DNA from: Achatina immaculata
Lineage: Eukaryota > Mollusca > Gastropoda > Stylommatophora > Achatinidae
Assembly: GCA_009760885.1 (NCBI GenBank)
Contig: CM019701.1
Location: forward strand, 12,669,963 to 12,733,962
DNA length: 64,000 nt
Direction: 5' to 3'
The translations under genes were made by a program, and so were the position numbers. A model generated the notes under the pieces. The model saw nothing but the letters and a program-made list of their open reading frames with translations. It searched no databases and had not been told where the DNA came from. This document shows, piece after piece, positions 45,801-53,860 of this stretch (position 1 is the stretch's first letter; the number at the start of each line of letters is the position of its first letter).

Positions 45801-48800
45801 GGTCTGTTGTTTTCGTCGTCTTAAAAGAAAATTTCACAGCCAACTTCAGCAGTTAACTTCATTCAGTTTCAGAACATCAGCAGTTAACTTCATTCAGTTT
45901 CAGAACTAACATCAGCAGTTAACTTCATTCAGTTTCAGAACATCAGCAGTTAACTTCATCCAGTTTCAGAACATCAGCAGCTAACTTCATTCAGTTTCAG
46001 AACATCAGCAGTTAACTTCATCCAGTTTCAGAACATCAGCAGTTAACTTCATCCAGTTTCAGAACAAACAGCAGTAGTTAACTTCATTCAGTTTCAGAAC
46101 TAACGTCAGCAGTTAACTTCATCCAGTTTCAGATCTAACATCAGCAGTTAACTTCATCTAGTTTCAGATCTAACGCCAGCAGTTATCTTCATCCAGTTTC
46201 AGATCTAACGTCAGCAGTTAACCTTATTCAGTTTCAGAACTAACGTCAGCAGTTAACTTCATTCAGTTTTAGAACTAACGTCAGCAGTTAACTTTATTCA
46301 GTTTCAGAACTAACGTTGGCAGTTAACTTTATCCAGTTTCAGAATTGTCTTATAAGTGAAATTTGAGATTAAGGAAATTGTACAGATAGAAGAACTCAGA
46401 GATCACTGGTTCTTAGCTTGAATTCTCACTGATGAGAACTCTCATATCTGACACTCGTCCGCAGTCAGATTATTCACTCACAAAAGCTGCTAGTTATTTC
46501 ATCACCAGTAAGGTTATCACTTCTTGGCTTCACATATAATTGCGACAGAGGCTACACACACAAAGAAAACTGGTGCTTACACTTCAGTCACGCCACAAGG
46601 TGACAGGTCGCTGGTGTGTCCAAAACCCAGTGATGAGTCTAGTCACTCGACCACTGACCTGAGTTTGGTGCCACGCTTAAGGTTGTGTTGATCAGTGTGC
46701 TACACCTTCAGGCTATAAGTTTTGTCAGCAGTTATGCCGTGGAGTTCGATGATATATGTTTACTATGAAAGTTGTGCTTAGACTCCGGACAACTAAATAG
46801 TTGCCTGTACTTTGGTATGTGGGTGCATCCTTTTAAAGGATTTTAGGCATTACGCCCCATGTATTCACATTTACACATGAGGCTGTGAGCATACAGTTAT
46901 GTAAAAGGTAAAGGTAAAAGTAATCCTCTCGTGCCTTTTAGAGGCACATAGGGATATGTTGTTAGTGCCCATGTAAATATGTTGTATAAAGTGATGAAAT
47001 TGACTCTGCATATGTAATATCCCGAAATGTATAAACTAGAAAAAAAGTAAGAACAGCTTTATTACTTAACGAGCACACAAAGCTGTTCCTACTTTTTTCC
47101 TAGTTTATACATTTTTTTTTAATCACAGCTTTTACTGCAGTGGCATCGTGTATAGTTGTATGCTTATACGGTACTTATTCGTTATGTGCCATGAACCTTA
47201 AGTTGTGATTATTCAGTGTATGGCACTTAATACCAAACTGATAACCAGGTCCTGTTTAGAGGGGGGCCTTAGCTGGTGCACTGATCCAGGATTTCAGGGC
47301 GGGGGGCCTTAGCTGGTGCATTGATCCAGGGCTTCAGTGGGGCCTTAGCTGGTGCATTGGTCCAGGGCTTCAAGGGGGCCTTAGCTGGTGCATTGATCCA
47401 GGGCTCCAGTGGGTCCTTAGCTGCTGCATTGGTCCAGGGCTTCAAGGGGGCCTTAGCTGATGCATTGATCCAAGGCTTAAGTGGGTCCTTAGCTGTTGCA
47501 TTGGTCCAGGGCTTTAATGGGGCCTTAGCTGGTGCATTGATCCAGGGTTCCAGTGGGTCCTTAGCTGTTGCATTGGTCCAGGGGTTCAGTGGGATCTTAG
47601 CTGGTGCATTGGTCCAGGGCTTCAATGGGGCCTTAGCTGGTGCATTGATCCAAGGCTTAAGTGGGTCCTTAGCTGTTGCATTGGTCCAGGGCTTCAATGG
47701 GTCCTTAGCTGGTGCATTGGTCCAGGGCTTAAGTGGGTCCTTAGCTGGTGCACTGGTCCAGGGCTTTAGGGGGGTCTGAGTGAATGTAAACAGATAAGCT
47801 GGGGGGGGGGGGGAGGGAAGCTTCCCACCAACAAATTTCTCCCTTTTTTGCCATGAGCTGCCTGACGACCACTTGTGGTTCGGGGAGCGCAGATTGGAAA
47901 ACTACTGGTCTAAAGTTGCTCCTAAGACAGAATTTAGAGACCAGTTTGTTGTCTGGCTCCACTACCACGAGAATTCGTCTGTGTTGTTTGGGTTGTAATG
48001 TAGCTTACCAGCATGTCATCTTGACACAGGTACAGTAGGGTCTTGACCCATCCTGGTTTGATGGTTCTGACAGCTTGTAAAATCTGTGACATCAGTTTTT
48101 TGTTGTTTACCTTGCACACGCCCTTTAGTTACCATAATCCACTCCCAGCCTGATATGGTGCTGTGTTTAAACACTTTCATCAGCTTTAACAAACAGCTTC
48201 AGCTGGTTTCAAAACCAACTTCAACAAATGGTTAGCTTCAGCTGGTTTCAGAACCAACTCCAACAAATGGTTAGCTTCAGCTGGTTTCAGAACCAACTCC
48301 AACAAATGGTTAGCTTCAGCTGGTTTCAGAACCAACTTCAACAAATGGTTAGCTTCAGCTGGTTTCAGAACCAACTCCAACAAATGGTTAGCTTCAGCTG
48401 GTTTCAGAACCAACTTCAACAAATGGTTAACTTCACCTGGTTTCAGAACCAACTTCAACAAATGGTAGCTTCAGCTGGTTTCAGAACCAACTTCAACAAA
48501 TGGTTAGCATCAGCTGGTTTCAGAACCAACTCCAACAAATGGTTAGCTTCAGCTGGTTTCAGAACCAACTTCAACAAATGGTTAGCTTCAGCTGGTTTCA
48601 GAACCAACTCCAACAAATGGTTAGCTTCAGCTGGTTTCAGAACCAACTTCAACAAATGGTTAACTTCACCTGGTTTCAGAACCAACTTCAACAAATGGTT
48701 AGCTTCAGCTGGTTTCAGAACCAACTTCAACAAATGGTTAGCATCAGCTGGTTTCAGAACCAACTCCAACAAATGGTTAGCTTCAGCTGGTTTCAGAACC

Positions 48801-49783
48801 AACTTCAACAAATGGTTAGCTTCAGCTGGTTTCAGAACCAACTTCAACAAATGGTTAGCTTCAGCTGGTTTCAGAACCAACTTCAACAAATGGTTAGCTT
48901 CAGCTGGTTTCAGAACCAACTTCAACAAATGGTTAGCTTCAGCTGGTTTCAGAACCAACTCCAACAAATGGTTAGCTTCAGCTGGTTTCAGAACCAACTT
49001 CAACAAATGGTTAACTTCACCTGGTTTCAGAACCAACTTCAACAAACGGTTAACTTCACCTGGTTTCAGAATTAACTTCAACAAACGGTTAGCTTCAGCT
49101 GGTTTCAGAACCAACTTCAACAAACGGTTAGCTTCAGCTGGTTTCAGAACCAACTTCAACAAACAGCTTCAGCTAGTTTCAGAACCAACTTCAACAAACA
49201 GTTAGCTTCAGCTGGTTTCAGAACCAACTTCAACAAATGGTTAACTTCACCTGGTTTCAGAACCAACTTCAACAAATGGTTAACTTCACCTGGTTTCAGA
49301 ATTAACTTCAACAAACGGTTAGCTTCAGCTGGTTTCAGAACCAACTTCAACAAACGGTTAGCTTCAGCTGGTTTCAGAACCAACTTCAACAAACGGTTAG
49401 CTTCAGCTGGTTTCAGAACCAACTTCAATAAACGGTTAGCTTCAGATGGTTTCACAACCAGCTTCAACAAACGGTTAGTTTCAGATGGTTAACCAACTTC
49501 AACAAACAGATAAAAATTAGCTGGTTTAATAACCAAAACAGCTTCAGAACTGTCTTGAAAGTGACAAGTGAAGTTAAGAATTTGTATAGTTAGAAAGGTC
49601 AGAGATCATTGGTTCAAAGCTTGTTCTCGATGATGAGAACTGATAATTCCTACATGTTCTACTGGAATATTGCACTCTATTTTGTCTCCTTGTTCTCATT
49701 CATCTTTCAGCCCACCACAGCATTTTGATTATGGCAGCGACACATCACAACGCTGTGTTACAACAATGGACACCAAAACATGA
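30693..49783 (+). CDS. Pipsqueak/CENP-B-type HTH protein, domesticated transposase DNA-binding module (6 exons)
   Basis: Seen: six exons chain with agreeing phases: 30693-30881, 32543-32617, 37414-37550, 39317-39550, 43097-43156, 49711-49783. Taking Met at 30711 gives 750 nt, 249 residues plus TGA. Residues about 10-57 form a psq-type helix-turn-helix (SMSQREAAKAFNIPRSTLRS). A linker with GRTILSKKEEKE leads to a CENP-B/Tigger-type HTH (LVDYIINMHRAGFGRTRQDL; NEEWYEAFLERH). The remainder is Ser/Pro/His-rich and ends in a short charged helix. Family knowledge: this pair of domains is the DNA-binding half of pogo/Tigger transposases and of host genes derived from them. No DDE domain follows. Inference: a nuclear DNA-binding protein. 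The first four exons are firm; the last two rest on phase, splice sites and composition. Upstream noncoding or coding exons may exist. Confidence 0.68.
30886..31400. repeat. Minisatellite, 51-bp unit, about 10 copies, starting at an exon donor
   Basis: Core TCTGTACTGCTCAGCTGAAC followed by TTCTCCACGACTACTTCTC. It begins within a few bases of the donor at 30882. The 17-codon period keeps both strands open for over 200 codons. Confidence 0.92.
31555..31715. repeat. Short degenerate tandem repeat, about 30-bp unit
   Basis: Core ACACCATTAGTAACATTGTT. HTH-gene intron. Confidence 0.75.
32065..32500 (+). repeat. Interspersed repeat R1, copy 2, abutting an HTH-gene exon
   Basis: Homologous to 21895-22330. 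It ends about 45 bp before the acceptor of the exon at 32543. At 32262-32301 it contains a 40-bp segment about 80% identical to the intron/exon boundary at 32521-32560. Confidence 0.6.
32543..32617 (+). CDS. HTH gene exon, linker between the two HTH domains
   Basis: 75 nt, phase 0 at both ends, acceptor CTCACATTTCAG, donor GAG|GTGAGT. It encodes KPPSNFKGRTILSKKEEKE, the typical basic linker ('GR.t.Ls..eE..Lv') preceding the CENP-B-like domain. It joins exactly to LVDYII at 37414. Confidence 0.82.
32655..34948. repeat. Large minisatellite, 35-bp unit, about 65 copies with higher-order structure
   Basis: Core GTGGGAAGTATGTCTGTGTA followed by TCTACACTTGT(T/C)A. Variant units with an extra TCTG recur in the same order 599 bp apart (e.g. 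32722 and 33321), showing a segmental duplication within the array. HTH-gene intron, starting about 40 bp after the donor at 32618. Confidence 0.93.
35228..35515 (+). repeat. Interspersed repeat R2, copy 1
   Basis: Paralogous to 47830-48105. Shared blocks are ACTGGTCTA, TTTAGAGAC-GTTTGTT-TC, GTCTTGACCCA and GGTTCTGACAGCTTGTAAAA followed by TCTGTGACATCAG. There is no coding potential. Confidence 0.65.
36065..36665. repeat. Minisatellite, 24-28-bp unit, about 23 copies
   Basis: Core TATGTGCCATGCTGGACAGC with TTTTAT or TGTTAT linkers. HTH-gene intron. Confidence 0.92.
37414..37550 (+). CDS. HTH gene exon with CENP-B/Tigger-type domain
   Basis: The acceptor TTTCTCCTACAG precedes CTT. The donor GAATG|GTATGA gives phase 2. 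It encodes LVDYIINMHRAGFGRTRQDL and continues to NLPNEEW, matching the conserved 'Lv.wi..m.r.GfG.tr' and 'f....p...W' features of Tigger/CENP-B DNA-binding domains. Confidence 0.85.
37975..38240 (-). mobile_element. LINE family C 3' end with (ATGA)n tail
   Basis: Short 3' fragment homologous to 23735-24000. Its left boundary is a (CATT)n run, i.e. (ATGA)n in LINE orientation, again a microsatellite tail. It lies in the HTH-gene intron, immediately before the 49-bp AP-1 array. Confidence 0.72.
38270..39240. repeat. Minisatellite, 49-bp unit, about 19 copies, with paired AP-1 sites
   Basis: Unit core GTTGACTCATGACTCAATTA. The first dozen or so units each carry two overlapping-register TGACTCA motifs; later units drift to GACTAATGGCTCAA. 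It ends less than 80 bp before the exon at 39317. Confidence 0.93.
39317..39550 (+). CDS. HTH gene exon, end of CENP-B domain and Ser/Pro/His-rich tail
   Basis: It starts by completing Trp and reads YEAFLERHKESIQQCRF, the end of the HTH domain. The tail contains SVSVSPHPGNMFHHASSPPQ. The donor is CCAG|GTGCAT at 39551, phase 2. A second strong donor (GGG|GTGAGT at 39417) inside the exon could give a shorter alternative form. Confidence 0.75.
39795..40222. repeat. Minisatellite, 38-bp unit, about 11 copies
   Basis: Core TTTGACAGGTTAAGTTGGGA. HTH-gene intron. Confidence 0.92.
40480..41815. repeat. Minisatellite, 28-bp unit, split by a LINE insertion
   Basis: Core CACCTGTACACTTTAGATAA followed by CCATCTCT at 40480-41065, continuing at 41719-41815. 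A poly-C run precedes it at 40429-40450. Confidence 0.88.
41066..41718 (+). mobile_element. LINE C-terminal fragment (family C) inserted in a 28-bp minisatellite
   Basis: The plus strand reads MTTDKTNKAAEIYINEKKLE, FEYLGSLLTNNGD, then FPIATYACETWTLN, followed by frameshifts and a 3' end with (TGAC)n. The same minisatellite units continue on both sides. ACACTATA occurs at both junctions, a possible target-site duplication, but the array itself contains this string. Confidence 0.8.
41820..41910. repeat. Short tandem repeat, about 28-bp unit, 3 copies
   Basis: Core CCCAGGTAATCACCTCTCTC. Confidence 0.75.
41915..43090. other. HTH-gene intron, no feature found
   Basis: AT-rich intronic sequence with a short duplicated block (TCTAGTCAAGGCTGAA near 42420 and 42450). 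No other structure supported. Confidence 0.45.
43097..43156 (+). CDS. HTH gene, probable small exon (LDLQRLDLQDEIQLAS)
   Basis: 60 nt between an AG at 43096, preceded by a pyrimidine stretch, and a TCTAG|GTATTT donor. Only the phase-2 frame is open. It gives NKLDLQRLDLQDEIQLAS, an amphipathic charged helix. Support: phase fits both neighbours and the composition is protein-like. A 60-nt exon found by eye remains tentative. Confidence 0.45.
43838..44160 (-). mobile_element. Truncated mariner/Tc1-like element, C-terminal transposase remnant
   Basis: The minus strand reads GFQGLVNRWD and, after it, a 'CVNVQGDYVEK'-like end, which is the usual C-terminus of mariner transposases. It is followed by a short terminal region with GGGCAAGTCAGTAAATAAGT near 43851. 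No catalytic residues remain. Confidence 0.55.
44675..45015. repeat. Minisatellite, 38-bp unit, about 8 copies
   Basis: Core GTGTCTCTGAGAGAATTGTA. HTH-gene last intron. Confidence 0.9.
45100..45262 (+). mobile_element. Tandem pair of SINE tails
   Basis: Two head-to-tail copies of AAAATATGGACACTAACA..., each with CCCTATGTGCCTCTA and GGCATGACAGG. They match the 3' body of the SINE at 53478. No tRNA-like head is attached. Confidence 0.6.
45628..45806 (+). ncRNA. U2 snRNA-like sequence with altered branch-site stem-loop
   Basis: Seen: GGCCTTTTGGCTAAGATCAA (45632-45651) is the conserved 5' part of U2. Near the 3' end, GACCCGG (45773-45779), the loop TTGCAGTACC (45781-45790) and CCGGGTC (45792-45798) match U2 stem-loop IV. 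A TTTATTTTGG tract (45691-45700) sits where U2 has its Sm site. Total length, about 179, is close to normal U2. Unusual: GATCAAAGTGTAG (45646-45658) pairs perfectly with CTACACTTTGATC (45677-45689), and the 18-nt loop carries GTAGTA, the branch-point-pairing sequence. Canonical stem-loop IIa is not recognisable. It may be a U2 variant gene, a retrotransposed U2 pseudogene or a U2-derived SINE. The sides carry similar TTTCACA (45621-45627) and TTTCACAG, which could be target-site duplications. Confidence 0.6.
45845..46345. repeat. Minisatellite, 28-32-bp unit, about 17 copies
   Basis: Core CAGCAGTTAACTTCATTCAG followed by TTTCAGAAC. It starts about 40 bp after the U2-like sequence and shares its core with the 48182 array. 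Confidence 0.9.
46905..46978 (-). mobile_element. SINE tail, inverted
   Basis: The reverse complement carries the SINE tail landmarks (CATATCCCTATGTGCCTCTA). It lies just upstream of the Penelope-associated hairpin. Confidence 0.55.
47028..47122. mobile_element. Penelope-associated terminal sequence as a hairpin
   Basis: Two arms of about 36 bp, one starting AATGTATAAACTAG and the other its inverse ending CTAGTTTATACATT, surround a short loop containing TTACTTAACGAGC. Each arm matches the terminal sequence at 1672. This is a head-to-head junction of two element ends. Confidence 0.55.
47275..47775. repeat. Minisatellite, 36-bp unit, about 14 copies
   Basis: Core GGCCTTAGCTGGTGCATTGA followed by TCCAGGGCTT. 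The period is divisible by three, so the long frames on both strands are artefacts. Confidence 0.92.
47830..48105 (+). repeat. Interspersed repeat R2, copy 2
   Basis: Same blocks in the same order as 35228-35515. Each copy is bordered by a G-rich run and lies directly downstream of a minisatellite. Confidence 0.65.
48182..49500. repeat. Minisatellite, 39-bp unit, about 33 copies
   Basis: Core TTAGCTTCAGCTGGTTTCAG followed by AACCAACTTCAACAAA. Several frames on both strands stay open for over 200 codons. The unit is low in stops and not protein-like. Confidence 0.93.
49711..49783 (+). CDS. HTH gene, probable last exon, C-terminus built from a minisatellite unit
   Basis: A good acceptor (TTCATCTTTCAG at 49710) opens PPQHFDYGSDTSQR and reaches TGA at 49781-49783. 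Phase 2 from the preceding exon is the frame that reads this. The last dozen or so codons fall in the first copy of a 54-bp tandem repeat whose second copy lies in the presumed 3' UTR. An AATAAA lies near 50025, after the repeat. Confidence 0.5.
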
Positions 49784-49870
49784 CATTACCAAAGCCACTC
49801 ACAACACTGTGTTACAACAATGGACACCAAAACATGACATTACCAAAGCCACTCACAACACTGATACAAC
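49746..49870. repeat. 54-bp tandem repeat, 2.3 copies, overlapping the last HTH-gene exon
   Basis: Core GTTACAACAATGGACACCAA. The stop codon of the HTH gene lies in the first copy. Confidence 0.85.
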
Positions 49871-49879
49871 AAAAGGCAC

Positions 49880-50450
49880 ATCACAAAATTGCATAATGAC
49901 AAAGGCACACCACATTTCAGTATGGCAGTACCACAACAAAACATTTCATGAGTATCAAATAACAGATTAAATGTCAAATGACAGATCAAATGTCACACAG
50001 CTACCAGAAAAAAAAAGAAGCTAAAATAAATGAGATACCAATAGTTGCTTCAACATGCAGTTTTGTATTTCAAAGAAATTGTGCACCTTGGTTGAACAAG
50101 AAAAACATACATTTCAAACAATAGCTGATTTCATTGTGATCATTATCTGCAAAAATTGAAAGACAAAACCATTAACAGAAAATGTAAAATGAATAACCAT
50201 CCTATATTATGCTGGACAACCCCGTACGTCAAGGATTTACCCTAGGAATTATATTACTTTGACTCGGATGCCTGATTGTGTCCTGTAATAAAACACATCC
50301 CATATTATCACATCTTTCATCACTGGATGTTTGGAAATACCCAGAATTTTACAATTATCTCAGTGGAAATGTTGCTAGTTTGAAGAAATTTCACCTTGTA
50401 TAGAAGTACAAGAAGATGTATTTGTAAACAAATTTATAAATCTAGTCTAG
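49880..50450. other. Probable 3' UTR / downstream region of the HTH gene
   Basis: No second exon seen. AATAAA near 50025 could be the polyadenylation signal. The remainder is AT-rich and featureless up to the LINE fragment at 50455. Confidence 0.35.
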
Positions 50451-50454
50451 CGAT

Positions 50455-50582
50455 TGCAACATAGAAGAGGATACAAGGAAACTGATGTCACCAACTGGTG
50501 TGAGAAGATTAGGAATAGAGAGGATCTGAGGTGACCTTTATCTGCAGCAATGAGCCGTAATGGCTCGGAAAGCTGAGGAAAT
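50455..50582 (+). mobile_element. LINE family B 3' end, short copy
   Basis: About 128 bp matching the last part of the 51260 copy (GATCTGAGGTGACCTTTATC, GCAATGAGCCGTAATGGCTC). Its uninterrupted junction confirms where the TTAA element entered the other copy. Confidence 0.7.
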
Positions 50583-50959
50583 CTACCAATTAAAATTCTG
50601 GGTCCAAAACTAAACTTCCGCCTCCTGCAGCTTGACTGAGTTTCCCGTATTTGAATTTAGAAAAGTTGGGTTATGTAATAGGAAAATGTCACATTCTTTT
50701 GTCTTGTCATGAAACATGAAAAAAATTTTGATTTGACTGTATTCTCATGTTTTAGAACTTGTCAGTGTTCCATCATCTTGTCAGTACGTTCTTCATTAAT
50801 TATCTCTCCGCTTTCCCTCCCCCCCCCCCCCACTGACACCTGCTTCTGAGTGGCCTACACATGTCTATTACCCTTCCCTCCCCCCCCACCTATCATCTTC
50901 AATAGCTTCTTATTATTTCTGATTGTCGTTCTCCCCCCCCCCCCCCCCCCCCCCCCCCG

Positions 50960-51235
50960 TAATCTCTATGCCTCATCTATGGGACATGCATTCTTGTGTT
51001 TCCTATATAGGCAGATGCCACTAAGATAAGCTTCTCATTTTCTGTTAGTTATATGTCGTGTTTTGTTTGTGTATGTAATCCTTGAAGAAGGTTCATGCAG
51101 AAATATTGGATGTTATATGTTTTTCATTTATACATTCACATCTTACTCTCATATTCTCTAGTCTTTTTTTCTCACTTACTCACTCCCTCTGCCACCTTGT
51201 AAAACTGCACCATACACCTCTATCTACCTTTATGA
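50960..51235 (+). repeat. Interspersed repeat R1, copy 3 (3' part)
   Basis: It shares TGTAATCCTTGAAGAAGG, AAATATTGGATG and CCACCTTGTAAAACTGCACC with the R1 copies. It starts after a poly-C run (50932-50958). Confidence 0.5.
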
Positions 51236-51259
51236 TTGTTCTGTCATCAACATTATCAA

Positions 51260-53300
51260 CCTTCTATGAAACAACAAAACAACAGGATCAGGTGGAATTG
51301 TTGCAGTCTTGATTAAGAAAGGAGGCCTAAGTCTAACATGAACAGTTATGTGCACTGATACAACAAATATAGAGAGAAGAAAAACTCCCTAGTGAATGGA
51401 GAGAATCATTAATGATCCCAGAATACAAGAAAGGCGATAAGAGCAAGTGTGAAAACTACAGAGGAATATCCTTACTACAAACAACTTACAAAATACTATC
51501 TATTATACTTTTAAACAGGTTACAGCCATACAGCGAGAACATACTGGGAGTCTGTCAAGCAGGTTACAGGAAGAATAGATCAACCATAAACCAAATATTT
51601 TATCTACGTCAAAAAGCAGAAAAGTACTGGGAATATGGAAAAGCAGTACATAATATCTTCATTGACGTCCAAAAAAAGATTATGACAGTAGAGATAGGAG
51701 CAGCTTATGAAAAATTATGAAAGAATATGAGATATCTAATAAATTAGTCAAACTGATCAGAATGTGCATAAAGGATGCACAAAATACAGTAATATATAGA
51801 GAAAGAAAGTCAGAACCCTCTGTATAAGAACTACTAAGTCATCAATACCTGCATACACCTGAGAGATGTAGCATTAACCAAGACAAGACAGAGTATATGA
51901 AGATATCAAGAGACCAGAGGAAGAATGATCTCGATTATATAAATGTTGGAGATATGACCATCAGGAAAACAGAAACATGCAAATATCTAGGCACAACTTT
52001 AAACAGTTGCAATATAATCAGTTAGGAAATTAAAAGAAGAATACAGATGAGGAATAAATGATACTTTGCCTTGTAACACTGTTAAAGTTAAAAGAAATCC
52101 TGTCCCAAAACACCAAATAACAATCTGAAAAACTATAATAAGACCAGCTGTCATGTATGGATCATAAATGTGGAGTACAGCAAAGAAAGATGAACAATAA
52201 TTGCAGATCTTTGAGAACAAGATCCTAAGAAGAATCTTTGAGCCCATAAAGGATACCAACAGTGAAGAATAGAGAGAGCAGTGAACATTTAAAGCTTATT
52301 TAAATCCCAATGAATTCTAAATGTCTCAAAACTGAACAGACTACGCTGGCTGGGACATGTAGAAAGAATGGAAGAGAACAGACAAATGAAAATGATGTAT
52401 TCATAAGAGATGAAGGAAATAAGATCAAGGGGTAGACCAAGACAGAGATGGAAAGACAACATAGACGAGGAAACAAAGGAAATTGGTGTGACCTACTGGA
52501 AAGAGAAGATCAGTAATAGAGAGGAACTGAGGTGAACTTTATCTGCAGCAATGAGCCTTAACTCTTTCCACTCACGCGGACCCCATAAGGACCTTTGCGG
52601 TTTAGCAATGGCACCCTTGAGAGCCCTATGTGGCATCGGAATTTCTTTCGTTGAAAACATGATGTTACTTTTCATTTAACCAGTTAGAACTCTTCTGGAT
52701 TAAAAGATAAACTAGTGTTTTAAGCATGGGGGAAAAAAGACGCCATTTTTGAGATACAGATAGGGGGTAAAACTGTATTTCGAGATTTAGTGGTAGAGTG
52801 GTCACATCGACCGACTAGATCTAGCTTACTATATGTGTTTCTAGTAGCTGTAGATCTGTTAGATTTATTGGATGTCACAAAAATCCATAAATATTGATTT
52901 TTCCGTGTTGAAATTTAAATGACTATGTATTCTATATTGGATTATTACACAGCTAAAGTAAGTATAAAGTAGATTTTATTGTTCAGCCCTAAAATTTTTT
53001 TAGCGCCAAAAATCGTTCCATCGTTTCACACCAGTTTTTTTCTTTTCTTTGGTTTTTTTATGACAAATAACTTCATTTATGGAATCTTCATTCATTTCCA
53101 CTTATTTTAATGTGTGATACACACGTGCTGATCATGGAATTAATTTGGTACAATAACTTTTACACAGGGACCCCTTCTCCAAAATGTCCGCGCCTTTCTC
53201 CAAAATGTCTGCGCTGTAAGAAACTAAGGAACATTTTGGAAGTAACGCGGGTGGAAAGAGTTAATGGCCCGGAAAGCTGAGAAGAAGAAGTCAATGTTCT
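51260..53300 (+). mobile_element. LINE family B copy, 3' part, with nested TTAA element
   Basis: The plus strand reads MIPEYKKGDKSKCENYRGIS, GYRKNRSTINQIFYLRQKAE, FIDVQKK, and later LRWLGHVERMEENRQMK and SRGRPRQRWKDNIDEET. The catalytic box region is deleted near 51838. The LINE resumes after 53260 and ends GGAAAGCTGAGAAGAAGAAG, a (GAA)n-type tail. Confidence 0.8.
52562..53260. mobile_element. TTAA-flanked short DNA transposon (piggyBac-like MITE), nested in a LINE
   Basis: 699 bp flanked by TTAA at 52558-52561 and 53261-53264. The termini are inverted: CTCTTTCCAC at the left and GTGGAAAGAG at the right. TTAA duplication is characteristic of piggyBac-type elements. There is no coding capacity. 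Removing the element and one TTAA rejoins the 3' end of the surrounding LINE (...GAGCC/TTAA/TGGCCCGGAAAG). Confidence 0.82.
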
Positions 53301-53477
53301 TTAGCTTATCTAAGAACCTTTCTGTGGTTTTGTCCTTGTCTCTCCAGGCCATTTGTTACATCTTTCTCAGACAGCCAACATTTTTCTTTTGAAATGCCTC
53401 TCAGAAATCATGTACAGATGCCCTGTATTATCTGCCCTAGCAGTGTGGTAAAAAAAATAATACTGATGCCCTATATG

Positions 53478-53730
53478 GCAGGGTGTCTGTGTGGTGAAGT
53501 GGTTAGTACATTAGACTCTCATGGTAGTGGCTGATGGTTCAAATCTGGCCAGAGGCATCCCTGTCGCTCTGGCTGTAGAAATGGGTACCTGACTTTTTCT
53601 GGAGCTGGGGAAGGAAAGCGGCTAGCCATGACGCTGACCACATCAGCCTCTAGTATGTCAGCCATGAAGAAAAATATGGACACCATATCCCCCATATATA
53701 TCTGTGGCACAACAGGGCAACCATAAATAT
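53478..53730 (+). mobile_element. tRNA-derived SINE
   Basis: The head resembles a tRNA gene: A-box-like TGGTGAAGTGGTTAG (from about 53492) and B box GGTTCAAATC (53536-53545). A body follows, with a tail containing AATATGGACACCATATCCC. The same tail occurs at 45104-45260 and, inverted, at 46905-46975. Confidence 0.7.
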
Positions 53731-53860
53731 ATATCAAATATATAGACACTGGAGAAAGTTATATATATATATGTTATACAAATATAAATGAACTAATTAT
53801 ATTACACCGGCATAAGCAACTTATGAGTAAGTTAAGCAGCCAATGGTGTTATAGTCTGGG

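Noticed and set aside
45616..45843. 75-codon minus-strand frame
   Set aside because: It is the complement of the U2-like sequence, whose RNA landmarks explain the conservation better.
47269..47779. GALAGALVQG- and NAPAKAPLKPW-type peptides
   Set aside because: Both strands of a 36-bp minisatellite are open. Low-complexity translation, no start context or splice support.
48186..49470. Frames of 191-325 codons on both strands
   Set aside because: Artefact of a 39-bp tandem unit without stops; open on both strands and in several frames.
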